The translations under genes were made by a program, and so were the position numbers. From Bog-159 sp963818855 (GTDB lineage: Bacteria > Acidobacteriota > Terriglobia > Bryobacterales > Bryobacteraceae), in the NCBI GenBank assembly GCA_963818855.1, contig CAWFUH010000017.1, forward strand, positions 558,001-622,000: DNA of 64,000 bases. The letters are read 5' to 3'. Of this stretch, positions 8,762-17,655 are shown in pieces. Below the pieces are notes generated by a model that was given only the letters and a program-made list of their open reading frames with translations, had not been told where the DNA came from and searched no databases. The stretch's first letter is position 1. The number at the start of each line of letters is the position of its first letter.

Positions 8762-10336
8762 TCAGTTCGTGCCTTCGGCAGGGTGCAGCGAGTCCAGAAA
8801 CTCGTAGCGATCGCGATGCTGTTCGTGGAGCGCTTTGCTTTCGGTATCCAGATGCATCACTTCATGGGTCTTGGTATAGTCCGGCCACTTTGCCAGGCCC
8901 GCGCCGTTGGGGTTACCCGTTTGGATAAAGTTCGCCCAGTACGCGTTCATGGTCTCGGCCACTTTCTGATCTTCAGGCTGCCAGGCGGCTTTCTTTGACG
9001 ACAGCATATCGAAAACGTACTCGATTTCGGAAGCGTGCGGCGAGCCGATGGTCTTTACTCCCATTTTTTGCATGGCTTCGGGGACGGGCGTGGTGCGGTC
9101 GAACTCAAAGCGGTAGACCGGTTCACCGGTCTTGGCTTGCATTTCGAGCCATTTCCAGGTTCCGTACACGATGAAGTTGTCACTGGCCAGATCGCCGGCC
9201 GATTGCACTGCCTGCTCGTCAGTCGCCGCCGGATACACTTTCAGGGCCGCATCCGCTTTGTCTTTGAACTGCTTGCGAAGCTGTTCGGGGAAAGTTTGGG
9301 CAGTGGGCTTGACCTTGGCCATCATCACGCCCATGCGAACCTCATCCGCGTTCCAGCCAGCCAGCAGCGGAACATGGCTCTGGCGGCCCGCGGCGAAGAT
9401 GGCTGGTACGGCCTCCGGTAAGAAATAGCCATCCACGATGGGCCAGAAACCGAAACCACCGTTTACCTTCATGGCCGCGGCCACCAGTTCGTCAGACGTT
9501 TTTGCCCGTAATTCGGCGAGCGATTTGGCGCCTAACGACGTCGCGAATGCCACGCCCTGCTTCTCGGATTCCGCGAGCGAAGGCATGCCGCGGCCGCCCA
9601 CCGCACCAAAGAAAGCGCCGCTTTCTCCCACCGCCTGCTGGAACAGATCGCGCGACAAGGGCGACGCCATCAACGCGCTGACCGATAGCGATCCGGCCGA
9701 TTCGCCACCGATGGTGATGCGGTGCGGGTCGCCGCCAAACGCGGCGATATTGCGCCGCACCCATGCGAGCGCGGCCACCTGATCGAGCAGGCCATAATTG
9801 CCGGAAGCCTTATGCGCGGATTCCCGGGTGAGCTCGGGATGCGCCAGATAGCCGAAGACGCCGAGGCGGTAATTCGCATTCACAGCCACGATGCCTCGCC
9901 GGGCGAAGCTTTCCGCATCATAGCGAGGCTCGTCGCTGGCGCCGGCCGCGAAGCCGCCGCCGTAAAACCACAGGTACACCGGCCGTGGCTTCGGAGAGGG
10001 CTCAGATGGCGCCCACACGGTCAGGTTCAGGCAGTCTTCGCTCATCACGTTGTCGCGCGGGTTGATATCACCGAACACTTTGCCTTGCACGCAATGCGGG
10101 CCAAACTCCTGGGCGTTGCGGACGTCGCTCCAGTGCGGCACCGGCTGCGGGGCTTGCCAGCGCAGGCTGCCAACGGGCGGCGCGGCGAACGGCACGCCGC
10201 GAAAGATGCGGACCGTAGCGGCGGAGTTGAGCGCACCTTCTATGGCGCCGCTGTCGATGGTCACACGTTCGCCGGCTACGGAGGTGGCGGCTAGGGCCGC
10301 GGTTATCAACAGAATTCTGGTCGTTTTGTCTGGCAT
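8762..10336 (-). CDS. Secreted type B carboxylesterase, 524 aa
   Basis: An N-terminal signal peptide ends near AATSVAGE, so the enzyme is exported. The carboxylesterase type B signature is clear: early FRGVPFAAPPVGSLRW, EDCLNLTVWAP, then GGESAGSLSVSALM (catalytic Ser near residue 213). The catalytic His is probably in the GSPHASEIEYVF stretch (about 430). Length is normal for the family (para-nitrobenzyl esterase group). These enzymes hydrolyse carboxylic esters; the natural substrate cannot be read from sequence. The gene stands alone, with dispersed repeats in the intergenic space on both sides. Confidence 0.9.
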   Translation of the reverse strand: MPDKTTRILLITAALAATSVAGERVTIDSGAIEGALNSAATVRIFRGVPFAAPPVGSLRWQAPQPVPHWSDVRNAQEFGPHCVQGKVFGDINPRDNVMSEDCLNLTVWAPSEPSPKPRPVYLWFYGGGFAAGASDEPRYDAESFARRGIVAVNANYRLGVFGYLAHPELTRESAHKASGNYGLLDQVAALAWVRRNIAAFGGDPHRITIGGESAGSLSVSALMASPLSRDLFQQAVGESGAFFGAVGGRGMPSLAESEKQGVAFATSLGAKSLAELRAKTSDELVAAAMKVNGGFGFWPIVDGYFLPEAVPAIFAAGRQSHVPLLAGWNADEVRMGVMMAKVKPTAQTFPEQLRKQFKDKADAALKVYPAATDEQAVQSAGDLASDNFIVYGTWKWLEMQAKTGEPVYRFEFDRTTPVPEAMQKMGVKTIGSPHASEIEYVFDMLSSKKAAWQPEDQKVAETMNAYWANFIQTGNPNGAGLAKWPDYTKTHEVMHLDTESKALHEQHRDRYEFLDSLHPAEGTN

Positions 10337-10399
10337 GAACGTTCAACGTAATACATTGCGGGGCGGCGTGGACACCGGCCGCAGGACTGAGTCCTGCAA

Positions 10400-10498
10400 G
10401 GCAGCACAGCCGCAACCAAAAGGTTCGCTGCAGCGGGGCTGAAGCCCCGCGCCGGCTAAAGCCCGCCCTCCAAAACCTGCGCACGCTGCGAAGATTCT
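10400..10498 (+). repeat. Dispersed GC-rich repeat, copy 3
   Basis: Left extension GGCAGCACAGCCGCAACC, core GCTGCAGCGGGGCTGAAGCC, right extension CACGCTGCGAAGATTC. It is aligned over its whole length with copy 2. It lies between the start of the carboxylesterase gene and the 3' end of the sigma-factor operon. Confidence 0.8.
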
Positions 10499-10525
10499 GA
10501 GGGTTGTAATGCAGCACATCTGGCT

Positions 10526-11008
10526 TCAGGCTGCACGCAAAGATGCGCCGCAATGGACGCAGTGGGTCCAGCCGGGCTCCACCGGACGCCGGCACTGCGG
10601 GCAAGCCAGCGCCAGAGAGGCGCCGCACTTCGGACAAAACGCAAAGCCGGGCCGCACCTGCGTACCGCATTGGGTGCAATTGATCAACAAAGGTTCGCGC
10701 AAAACGAAATACAGGATGATCCCAATGGCATTGGGGATGAGGGCCGCGAGCCAGGTCCACAGGACGTACCGCATGCCGCGACGCTTGGCGTCGGCGTACA
10801 CATAGCCAACCAGCAGGGCCATGGCAAACAACGGCAGCCCAGGTAGAATGGCAACCGCCAGTTTGCCGACCAACGGCCAGGATCGGCCTTCCGGATCGAT
10901 GCGGAACGGCACCAACATCATCAACAGGAAGAACCCCAGCCACACGCACACGCCGGCGGCGAACGCCGGGCGCGGCACCAAATCCAGCTCATTTCGAAAG
11001 CGACTCAT
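10526..11008 (-). CDS. Membrane protein with C-terminal double zinc ribbon, 160 aa
   Basis: The N-terminal ~105 residues hold three hydrophobic segments (about 17-35, 49-70 and 82-103). The C-terminus has two zinc-ribbon cysteine pairs in tandem: CTQCGTQ...CPKCGAS and CPQCRR...CVHCGAS. It is the last gene of a three-gene operon: its start overlaps the stop of the anti-sigma gene by 4 bp (ATGA), which suggests translational coupling. A role as a membrane partner of the sigma/anti-sigma pair is inferred from this context only. Confidence 0.75.
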   Translation of the reverse strand: MSRFRNELDLVPRPAFAAGVCVWLGFFLLMMLVPFRIDPEGRSWPLVGKLAVAILPGLPLFAMALLVGYVYADAKRRGMRYVLWTWLAALIPNAIGIILYFVLREPLLINCTQCGTQVRPGFAFCPKCGASLALACPQCRRPVEPGWTHCVHCGASLRAA

Positions 11009-11478
11009 AAAGCCCTCCTCAGTTCACGGTGGCGCCTGCCCAACGCCAGGGCCGCCACGGCCGCGGTCAGCCACACCAATACAGTCGAGCCTGCCGACCA
11101 GGTTCCGAACCGGACCAGGTTCGCGCCCATGACCACCAGTTGGCCGCCGGTGATAATGCGCGCCACCAGCCAGAAGGTCAGTCCCACGGTCCAGGCGAAC
11201 AACGCCAGCGCCCCCAGCGTGAACGCTTCCCAGCGCCGGTCAGCAGCCGCGACGCTTTCCTGCACTACGCGCGCCCGGGTCCGCTCCACCAACTGCGAGG
11301 GGACGGGCGGCTGGGGGAGCCGCCGCAAGCCCTGCGCATACTGGCTCCAGATCTCCAACTCGCGGCGGCATGCGGGGCACTCACGGGCATGTTTCTCCAG
11401 CAACCGCTGCTCCTGGGCATCGAGCGCCCCGGCCGCAGCCAGCGCCAGTAATCCGGCCATCGACTCGTGTTCGCTCAT
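11005..11478 (-). CDS. Putative anti-sigma factor with zinc-finger (zf-HC2-like) domain, 157 aa
   Basis: The N-terminus carries EQRLLEKHARECPACRRELE, a His...CxxC arrangement typical of the anti-sigma zinc finger that binds region 4 of ECF sigma factors. Two hydrophobic segments follow (about 85-110 and 125-147), so it is probably anchored in the inner membrane with the finger in the cytoplasm. Its ATG overlaps the stop of the sigma gene by 4 bp and its stop overlaps the next gene by 4 bp. That tight coupling supports a sigma/anti-sigma pair. Confidence 0.8.
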   Translation of the reverse strand: MSEHESMAGLLALAAAGALDAQEQRLLEKHARECPACRRELEIWSQYAQGLRRLPQPPVPSQLVERTRARVVQESVAAADRRWEAFTLGALALFAWTVGLTFWLVARIITGGQLVVMGANLVRFGTWSAGSTVLVWLTAAVAALALGRRHRELRRAL

Positions 11479-12098
11479 GCTTCCTTCCTTCCCGGAAACC
11501 GCTTGTCCATGGCCGCGCGCAATCCATCGAGCGCGCGGCTTAGCCGGCTTTTCACGGTGGAGAGCGGGATACCCGCCACCTCAGCGATCTCCTCAAGCTT
11601 CATGTCTTCCTCAAAGCGCAGGGTGAGCACCTCGCGATGGATGGCCGGCAATTCCTGGATGCAAGCCGCCAGCGCGGCGCCGCGCTCGAAATCGAGCAGG
11701 CGCTCCAGGGCGTCAGGATCGTCAGCACGCAGCGTGTCTCCGATGGCTCCGCCGCCACTCGCGTGTTCGCGGGAGTCAGCGCCTTCGTCGAGGCTCTCGG
11801 TGCGCCTTCCGCGCCAGGCGTCGACGGCCAGGTTGTGAGCTACCGAAAACAACCACGCCTCGAAATTGCGGCGCGCGTCGTAGCGGCCGATCTTTTCCAT
11901 CACGCGCAGCCAGGTTTGCTGGAACAAGTCGTCAGCGGCGGCCGGTTCCCGCACCAGGCGCAGCAGGTAGCGATAGAGGCGATGTTGGTAGCGCGAGATC
12001 ATGGCCGTCAAAGCGTCGGGATCGCCCCGCCGCAAACGGGTAATGGCATCTTGCGCGCCGCTGAACGCCTCCGGATTCATAGCCGCCGCGAGGATCAT
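11475..12098 (-). CDS. ECF-type RNA polymerase sigma factor
   Basis: Region 2 is visible as DALTAMISRYQHRLYRYLLRL...AADDLFQQTWLRVME...NFEAWLFSVAHNLAVDAWR. Region 4 is ELPAIHREVLTLRFEEDMKLEEIAEVAGIPLSTVKSRLSRAL. A loop of about 35 residues separates them. The start is uncertain: ATG at 12098 is used here, and ATG at 12080 (MNPEAFSG) is equally plausible because neither has a strong ribosome site. The longer open frame to 12176 would overlap the divergent STAS gene and is unlikely. It is probably held inactive by the overlapping anti-sigma gene product. Confidence 0.85.
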   Translation of the reverse strand: MILAAAMNPEAFSGAQDAITRLRRGDPDALTAMISRYQHRLYRYLLRLVREPAAADDLFQQTWLRVMEKIGRYDARRNFEAWLFSVAHNLAVDAWRGRRTESLDEGADSREHASGGGAIGDTLRADDPDALERLLDFERGAALAACIQELPAIHREVLTLRFEEDMKLEEIAEVAGIPLSTVKSRLSRALDGLRAAMDKRFPGRKEA

Positions 12099-12169
12099 AG
12101 CACTATGCGATATACGGATGGCCACGCCAAAAAGACCCATCCGGCATATACTGGTGGGGACAGCGCAGG

Positions 12170-12523
12170 ATGGCACTCGAAATTACCCCCAGGACCGCGG
12201 CGCCCGGCACGACGGTAATCGCACTCGAAGGCAGCGTGATGCGCGGACCGGAAGGTGAGCGCATCGAAGAGGTGCTGAACAGCCTGCTGGCCCAGGGCGT
12301 GGAGCGCATCATCTTCGATCTGGGCGGCGTGAAGCGGATCGACAGCACGGGCATCGGGCGGTTCATCTACTGCCTGAATAAAGTGCAGGAGACGGGCGGC
12401 AAACTGTGGATGGCGGGCGCACAGGGGTACGTACGGGAATGCTTCCGGGTGACGCGGCTGGACACCGTATTTCAGTTTTGCGAAACGGTGGAAGATGCGC
12501 TGGCCGCGAATCAGCGCGCGTGA
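12170..12523 (+). CDS. STAS-domain anti-sigma factor antagonist, 117 aa
   Basis: This is a single STAS domain. It has TVIALEGSVMRGPEGERIEE, then IIFDLGGVKRIDSTGIGRFI, where the Ser of DST is the conserved phosphorylation site of SpoIIAA-like antagonists, then GGKLWMAGAQGYVRECFRVT. Such proteins bind or are phosphorylated by serine kinases of partner-switching systems. It is divergently oriented to the ECF sigma operon about 70 bp away. No SpoIIAB-type kinase is nearby, so a functional link to that operon is only positional. Confidence 0.8.
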   Translation: MALEITPRTAAPGTTVIALEGSVMRGPEGERIEEVLNSLLAQGVERIIFDLGGVKRIDSTGIGRFIYCLNKVQETGGKLWMAGAQGYVRECFRVTRLDTVFQFCETVEDALAANQRA

Positions 12524-12541
12524 GTGGCTGAGGTGGATGGG

Positions 12542-12916
12542 ATGAGGCGGGCATTTTTGGTTCTATGTTGTGCAGCCGCGTTGGTGGAGGCCGGCGCGCC
12601 GCAAACGAAGAGCGTCACCTGGACAGGCTGGTTCTCCGACCTGGAATGCGCGTCTGGACGGGCCGCCAGCGGGACATTTACCGCGACGAATCCGGAATGT
12701 GCGAAGACATGCCTGAAAAAGGGCGTGGCCCCCGCTTTCATCAGCGAGCAGGCCAAAGCCGTATTCACCGTGAAGGGCTATCCGGGCGTAGTGGCGCAAT
12801 TGGGATTTCACGTGGAAGTGCAGGCTACCGTGGACGAGGCTGCACGCACGGTGACAATCCAGAAGGTAAAACAACTGGGCTACGACGGAGCCTCCTGCGA
12901 GCGCCCGAAGCATTGA
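12542..12916 (+). CDS. Small secreted protein of unknown function, 124 aa
   Basis: Starting at the ATG at 12542, the protein has a signal peptide (MRRAFLVLCCAAALVEAGA). The mature part contains four cysteines (LECASGR, PECAKTCLKKG, ASCERPKH), probably two disulfides. A beta-rich pattern (TWTGWFSDLEC, FHVEVQATVDEAARTVTIQKV) suggests a small sandwich fold. Comparable short secreted proteins are common in acidobacteria, but I do not know a function. It sits between the STAS gene and the GH3 gene on the same strand. Confidence 0.6.
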   Translation: MRRAFLVLCCAAALVEAGAPQTKSVTWTGWFSDLECASGRAASGTFTATNPECAKTCLKKGVAPAFISEQAKAVFTVKGYPGVVAQLGFHVEVQATVDEAARTVTIQKVKQLGYDGASCERPKH

Positions 12917-12950
12917 TTCATCGCTGAGCCGGGGCCGATAATAGGAGTTC

Positions 12951-15110
12951 ATGAAGCCTCTCATCTCCTTGGCCATCGTCCTTTGTTTCCCGGTACGCTG
13001 GCTGGCCGCCGCCGACGGTCCCTATCAGTATCCCTTCCAGAATCCCGATCTACCCATCGAACAGCGGGTAGACAACATCGTGTCGCTGATGACTCTCGAC
13101 GAAAAGGTCGCTTGCCTGGGCACGCGTCCGAACGTGCCGCGGTTAGGCATCCAGGCGACCGGTCACGTGGAGGGCTTGCACGGCCTCGCGCTGGGCGGTC
13201 CTGGCGGATGGGGCCGGCCCACGCCGATACCCACCACGCAGTTCGCACAAGCCATCGGAATGGGCGAAACCTGGGATCCGGACCTGATCCGGCGGGCCGG
13301 CGGAGTGGAAGGGACGGAGACGCGCTACATCTACCAGAGGAAGCATCGCGGGGGCCTGGTGGTGCGCGCGCCGAATGCGGACTTGGGCCGCGACCCGCGC
13401 TGGGGCCGCAGCGAAGAGTGCTTCGGCGAAGACCCGTTCTTTAACGGCACCATGGTGACCGCGATGGTGCGCGGCCTGCAGGGAGACGATCCCAAGTATT
13501 GGCTGACGGCTTCGCTGATGAAGCACTTCCTGGCTAACAGCAACGAGAACGGGCGCGGTGGATCGTCGTCGGATTTTGACGAGCGCCTGCTGCGCGAATA
13601 TTACTCGGTACCCTTCCGCATGGGTGTGATGGAGGGCGGATCGCGGGCGTTCATGGCGTCGTACAACGCGTGGAACCACATTCCCATGACGGTGAATCCC
13701 ATCCTGCGCTCGATCGCGATCAGGGAGTGGGGCGTGGACGGAATCATCTGCACGGATGCCGGCGCGTTGCGCAATATGATCACGCTGCACAAGTATTACA
13801 CGACGCTGCCGGAGGGGGCGGCGGGCGCGGTGAAGGCGGGGATCAGCCAGTTCCTGGACCGTTTCCAGGCGCCGATCAATGATGCGCTGAAGGAGAAGCT
13901 ACTCACCGAGGCCGAGATCGACGATGTGATCAAAGGCGAATTCCGGGTGATGATCCGGCTAGGGCTGCTGGATCCGCCGGAGCGGGTGGCATACACGAAG
14001 CTCATGGGCGAGGAGGATGCGTGGAAGGCGCCCGGCCACAAGGAGGTGGCGCGGCAGGTGGCGCTCGAATCCGTAGTGCTGCTGAAGAACGCGAACGGGT
14101 TCCTACCGCTGGACCCGTCGAAGGTCAAGTCGATCGCGGTGATTGGTCCGCGCGCGGACCAGGTGCTGCTGGATTGGTATAGCGGCACGCCTCCATATAC
14201 GATCACTCCGCTCGAAGGCATCAAGGCGAAGCTCGGTTCCAGTGTCACCGTGAACTACGCGGCGAACAATGACGGCGGCGCGGCGGTAAAGGCGGCGAAG
14301 GAGTCGGATGTGGCCGTGGTCTTCGTCGGGAATCATACGACGTGCGATGCGGGTTGGGAGAAGTGCCCAACTCCCAGCGACGGCAAGGAAGCGGTGGATC
14401 GGCGCGCCGTCAATCTGGAGATGGAAGAACTGGTCGAGCAGGTGTACGCCGCCAATCCCAAGACGGTGATGGTGCTGGTGGCGAGTTTCCCGTTCGCGAT
14501 CAATTGGAGCCAGGAAAATCTGCCGGCGATTCTGCACATGACCCATAACGCGCAGGAGATGGGCACGGCGGTGGCGGATGTGCTGTTCGGCGACTATAAC
14601 CCCGGGGGCCGATTGGTCCAGACCTGGCCGAAGTCGCTCGACCAACTTCCACCCATGATGGATTACGATGTCCGGCACGGGCGGACTTACATGTATTTCA
14701 AGGGCGAACCGCTGTATCCGTTCGGGTATGGTCTTAGTTACACGACATTTAAATACTCGAAGCTACGGGTGGCTCCGTCGCGTTTGGCGGCGGGCGGGAA
14801 AGTGATGGTGGACGTGGATGTGAAGAACACCGGAACGCGGGTAGGCGATGACGTCGTCCAGCTTTATGTGAAGCATGTCAATTCCGCGGTGGATCGGCCG
14901 GCGAAGGAGCTACGTGGTTTTCGGAGAGTAACTTTGGGACCGGGCGAGAGTCAGACCGTGGAAATTCCCTTGCCGGCGGATAAGTTGACTTATTGGGACG
15001 TTGAACGGAAGGTTTGGGTACTGGAGGGGGATGAAGTGGAGGTTATGGTTGGCGATTCTTCGGCAGACGTTAAGCTAAGCAAGCTGCTGCATGTCGCCGG
15101 CGGTAAATGA
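12951..15110 (+). CDS. Secreted GH3 family beta-glucosidase/xylosidase, 719 aa
   Basis: A signal peptide (ends near WLAAADG) is followed by the GH3 (beta/alpha)8 domain: RLGIQATGHVEGLHG, RAPNADLGRDPRWGRSEECFGEDP, the KH motif (LMKHFLANSNE) and the nucleophile region DGIICTDAGALRNM. The second domain follows (VVLLKNANGFLPLD...IGPRAD) and then the C-terminal fibronectin-like domain (YPFGYGLSYTTFKYSKL, VVQLYVKHV). It hydrolyses terminal beta-linked sugars from oligosaccharides. The nucleophile context is TDAG where many members have SDW, so specificity should not be assumed. It stands alone. Confidence 0.9.
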   Translation: MKPLISLAIVLCFPVRWLAAADGPYQYPFQNPDLPIEQRVDNIVSLMTLDEKVACLGTRPNVPRLGIQATGHVEGLHGLALGGPGGWGRPTPIPTTQFAQAIGMGETWDPDLIRRAGGVEGTETRYIYQRKHRGGLVVRAPNADLGRDPRWGRSEECFGEDPFFNGTMVTAMVRGLQGDDPKYWLTASLMKHFLANSNENGRGGSSSDFDERLLREYYSVPFRMGVMEGGSRAFMASYNAWNHIPMTVNPILRSIAIREWGVDGIICTDAGALRNMITLHKYYTTLPEGAAGAVKAGISQFLDRFQAPINDALKEKLLTEAEIDDVIKGEFRVMIRLGLLDPPERVAYTKLMGEEDAWKAPGHKEVARQVALESVVLLKNANGFLPLDPSKVKSIAVIGPRADQVLLDWYSGTPPYTITPLEGIKAKLGSSVTVNYAANNDGGAAVKAAKESDVAVVFVGNHTTCDAGWEKCPTPSDGKEAVDRRAVNLEMEELVEQVYAANPKTVMVLVASFPFAINWSQENLPAILHMTHNAQEMGTAVADVLFGDYNPGGRLVQTWPKSLDQLPPMMDYDVRHGRTYMYFKGEPLYPFGYGLSYTTFKYSKLRVAPSRLAAGGKVMVDVDVKNTGTRVGDDVVQLYVKHVNSAVDRPAKELRGFRRVTLGPGESQTVEIPLPADKLTYWDVERKVWVLEGDEVEVMVGDSSADVKLSKLLHVAGGK

Positions 15111-15123
15111 TAAGAAGACGAGG

Positions 15124-15588
15124 TTAGGGAATCTCTCCATCCCAAAGCTTTTGCCAGTAATTTCGCCAGCGCGCTCTGACACTCTGTTCTGTCTCACCTC
15201 GGTCGTAGGCGGGAGAGAGCAGCGGCTGGGCTCGTTTTATATGAACTAGTACGATCGCCCGAATCTCGCTGGTAAGGCCCATGTCGTGATAAAAACGGCT
15301 GCCCCTGTCGAATATCTCGCCTGCGCGATAGACGGCGCCATCTCCTTTGAACCGGTACCCCTTGCGCACGAGAGGATCGACCACATTGATCTCCACTGAT
15401 GCATTTTGGCCGATATTACGCACGGACTGCGGCGACCGGATGTCGGCAAAGACCAGATGGTCGTCGTCCCACACGGCCATCGTTCCTTTCGGCGACAGGT
15501 TCGCGGTGCCGTCCGGACAGACTGTCGCGACGTATCCCAACCGCTGCTCGCGCACGATGCGTTTCATATCGTCCGTGAGGATTCCCAT
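15124..15588 (-). CDS. Pyridoxamine 5'-phosphate oxidase-like flavin-binding protein, 154 aa
   Basis: The split-barrel FMN-binding fold is recognisable from REQRLGYVATVCPDGTANLSPKGT, then HLVFADIRSPQSVRNIGQNASVEINVVD and the later VLVHIKRAQPL strand. The protein is shorter than true PdxH and lacks its C-terminal substrate-binding segment. It is better called a PNPOx-like general stress or flavin-reductase type protein than a vitamin B6 enzyme. It is convergent with the GH3 gene and lies 25 bp from the bcp gene on the same strand. Confidence 0.75.
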   Translation of the reverse strand: MGILTDDMKRIVREQRLGYVATVCPDGTANLSPKGTMAVWDDDHLVFADIRSPQSVRNIGQNASVEINVVDPLVRKGYRFKGDGAVYRAGEIFDRGSRFYHDMGLTSEIRAIVLVHIKRAQPLLSPAYDRGETEQSVRARWRNYWQKLWDGEIP

Positions 15589-15613
15589 GAGAAGCTCCGT
15601 GACTTAAGGCTTC

Positions 15614-16066
15614 TTATAGAGCGGCGAGGACGTCTTCCGCGTGGCCAGCCGGCTTGACTTTTGAGAAGATCTTCTGTATCTTACCGTGCTCGTCGATTAT
15701 GAAGGTGGTGCGCTCCACTCCCATCACTTTCTTGCCGTACATATTCTTCTCTTTCCAGACACCGTAAGCCTCGACGACCTTCTTATCGACGTCGCACAGC
15801 AGCGTATATGGCAGGTGCTGGTTCTGTTTAAAGGTAGTTTGCGCTTTGGGCGTATCCTTGGAGATACCCAGCACCACGACATCCTTCTTTTCAAACTTCT
15901 TGAATGTATCGCGGAACTCACACGCTTCCACAGTGCAACCCGGCGTGCTGGCTTTAGGATAGAAAAATAGCACCGCCTTCTTACCCCGCACGCTATCTAA
16001 GTCGAACGGTTCGTCGGTATCTGTCTGTAACTTGATTTTTGGGGCGAGATCGCCTTCTTTTAGCAT
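15614..16066 (-). CDS. bcp: Thiol peroxidase of the Bcp/PrxQ family
   Basis: The 150-residue protein has the peroxiredoxin core AVLFFYPKASTPGCTVEACEFRD with the peroxidatic Cys at about 46 and the resolving Cys five residues later, which is the Bcp/PrxQ arrangement. LLCDVDKKVVEAYGV and VMGVERTTFIIDEHGKI are typical of the rest. It reduces hydroperoxides using thioredoxin. Its start overlaps the end of gatB by 7 bp, so it is the second gene of that transcript. Confidence 0.92.
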   Translation of the reverse strand: MLKEGDLAPKIKLQTDTDEPFDLDSVRGKKAVLFFYPKASTPGCTVEACEFRDTFKKFEKKDVVVLGISKDTPKAQTTFKQNQHLPYTLLCDVDKKVVEAYGVWKEKNMYGKKVMGVERTTFIIDEHGKIQKIFSKVKPAGHAEDVLAAL

Positions 16067-17538
16067 AACTTCTCTCTTAGTAAGTCGTTCACTGCCGCCG
16101 GGTTGGCCTGACCGCGGGAGGCTTTCATCACCTGTCCGACCAGGAACGCCAGTACGGTTGTCTTTCCGCCTTTGTACTGCTCTACCTGCTTAGCGTTCTG
16201 CGCGAGCACCTGATCGACGATCTGCTCCAGCGCGCTCGTATCGCTAATCTGTTTCAGTCCCTCTCTCTCTATGATGGCCGGCGCTGTCTCCCCGCCCGCA
16301 AACATTTTGGCAAAGACTTCCTTGGCGATCTTACCGGAAATCTCGCCCTTGCGGATTAACGCGATCAGCTCGCCCAGCCGCTCGGGTGCAACCGGCGTAT
16401 CGGCAATCCCTTTGCCGGCGGCGTTGAGCGCGCCCGTGAGATCGCCCATCACCCAGTTGGCGGCAGCTTTCGGATCGCCGGCCGTCTCCGCAACGCGCTC
16501 GTAATACTCCGCCACCGGGCGGCTGGCGGTGAGCACGCCGGCGTCGTATGCGCTCAAGCCGTAGCCCTCCATAAAGCGGGCGTACTTCCGCGCAGGCAGC
16601 TCCGGCATGCGCACGCGGATCTCATCAAGCCAGGCATCCGCGATCCGCAGCGGCGCCAGGTCCGGCTCCGGAAAATAGCGGTAGTCGTGGGCGTGTTCCT
16701 TGCTGCGCATGCCGGCGGTCTCCCCGGTATCCGGATTGAACAGACGCGTTTCCTGCTCGACAGCGCCGCCGCTCTCGAGAATGCCGACCTGGCGCGCAAT
16801 TTCGTGGTCCAACGCCAGCTTCAGAAAGCGGAACGAATTCAGGTTCTTCACTTCGGCCTTAACGCCGAATTCCGTCGCGCCCTTCAGACGGACTGACACA
16901 TTGGCGTCGCAGCGCAAGTGACCCTTCTCCATATCGCACGTGGAGACGTTCAGGAATTCGAGTGTTTGCTTCAACTCGGTGAGGAAATCGTAAGCCTCCG
17001 TAGAGCCACGCATATCCGGCTCGGTGACGATTTCAATCAAGGGCGTGCCGGAGCGATTTAGATCGACGTATGTGTAGCGTGCAGAATCGTGAAAACCATC
17101 ATGGATGCTCTTGCCCGCATCGTCTTCCATATGGACGCGAGTGATTCCGATGCGCTTGGGCACCCCGTTCACCGGAATCTCGACCCAGCCGTGTTCGGCG
17201 AGCGGCTCGTCGTATTGGGAGATCTGGTAGCCCTTGGGCAAATCGGGGTAAAAGTAATTCTTGCGGGCAAAGCGGGAAACCGGGCGGACGCGACAGTCGA
17301 GCGCCAACGCGGCTTGAATCGCCAGTTCGACGGCGGCCGCGTTCAACACAGGCAGGGCGCCCGGCAGACCCAGGCAGACCGGACAAACGTTGCTGTTTGG
17401 TTCCGCGCCGAAACTGGTGGGGCAGCCGCAAAAAATCTTCGTCGCGGTGGCCAGTTGCACGTGCACTTCGAGGCCGATCACCGGTTCATATTTGGCGATC
17501 AGCTCGGGGCCTGCGAGATACGCGAACGCCGATGACAT
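16060..17538 (-). CDS. gatB: Asp-tRNA(Asn)/Glu-tRNA(Gln) amidotransferase subunit B
   Basis: The 492-residue length is normal. YEPVIGLEVHVQLATATKIFCGCPT opens the GatB cradle domain, with the zinc cysteines FCGC and NVCPVC. Further family motifs are ISQYDEPLAEHGWVEIPV, DDAGKSIHD, DLNRSGTPLIEIVTEPD and MEKGHLRCDANVS. The C-terminal YqeY-like tail ends VMKASRGQANPAAVNDLLREKL. GatB works with GatA and GatC to amidate mischarged Glu-tRNA(Gln) or Asp-tRNA(Asn). Neither gatA nor gatC is adjacent here. The start is about 30 bp from dispersed repeat copy 4. Confidence 0.97.
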   Translation of the reverse strand: MSSAFAYLAGPELIAKYEPVIGLEVHVQLATATKIFCGCPTSFGAEPNSNVCPVCLGLPGALPVLNAAAVELAIQAALALDCRVRPVSRFARKNYFYPDLPKGYQISQYDEPLAEHGWVEIPVNGVPKRIGITRVHMEDDAGKSIHDGFHDSARYTYVDLNRSGTPLIEIVTEPDMRGSTEAYDFLTELKQTLEFLNVSTCDMEKGHLRCDANVSVRLKGATEFGVKAEVKNLNSFRFLKLALDHEIARQVGILESGGAVEQETRLFNPDTGETAGMRSKEHAHDYRYFPEPDLAPLRIADAWLDEIRVRMPELPARKYARFMEGYGLSAYDAGVLTASRPVAEYYERVAETAGDPKAAANWVMGDLTGALNAAGKGIADTPVAPERLGELIALIRKGEISGKIAKEVFAKMFAGGETAPAIIEREGLKQISDTSALEQIVDQVLAQNAKQVEQYKGGKTTVLAFLVGQVMKASRGQANPAAVNDLLREKLC

Positions 17539-17570
17539 GATCCTTTATTATAGGCGTGGACGCCTGCTCC

Positions 17571-17650
17571 ACGTAGCAGCAGAGCCGCGACCAAAACGAT
17601 GCTGCAGCGGGGCTGAAGCTCCACGCCGGCTGAAGTCCGCCCTTCAAAAT
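17571..17650 (+). repeat. Dispersed GC-rich repeat, copy 4 (diverged)
   Basis: The core GATGCTGCAGCGGGGCTGAA is preserved, and the left extension GCAGCAGAGCCGCGACCAAA matches copies 2 and 3. The right half has diverged (GCCGGCTGAAGTCCGCCCTT). It fills most of the gap between the gatB start and the end of the kelch gene. Confidence 0.75.
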
Positions 17651-17655
17651 CAGCG

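Noticed and set aside
10068..10949. Open frame of 293 codons across the esterase and zinc-ribbon genes
   Set aside because: It overlaps two well-supported genes on the same strand and runs through dispersed repeat copy 3; no domain and no ribosome site.
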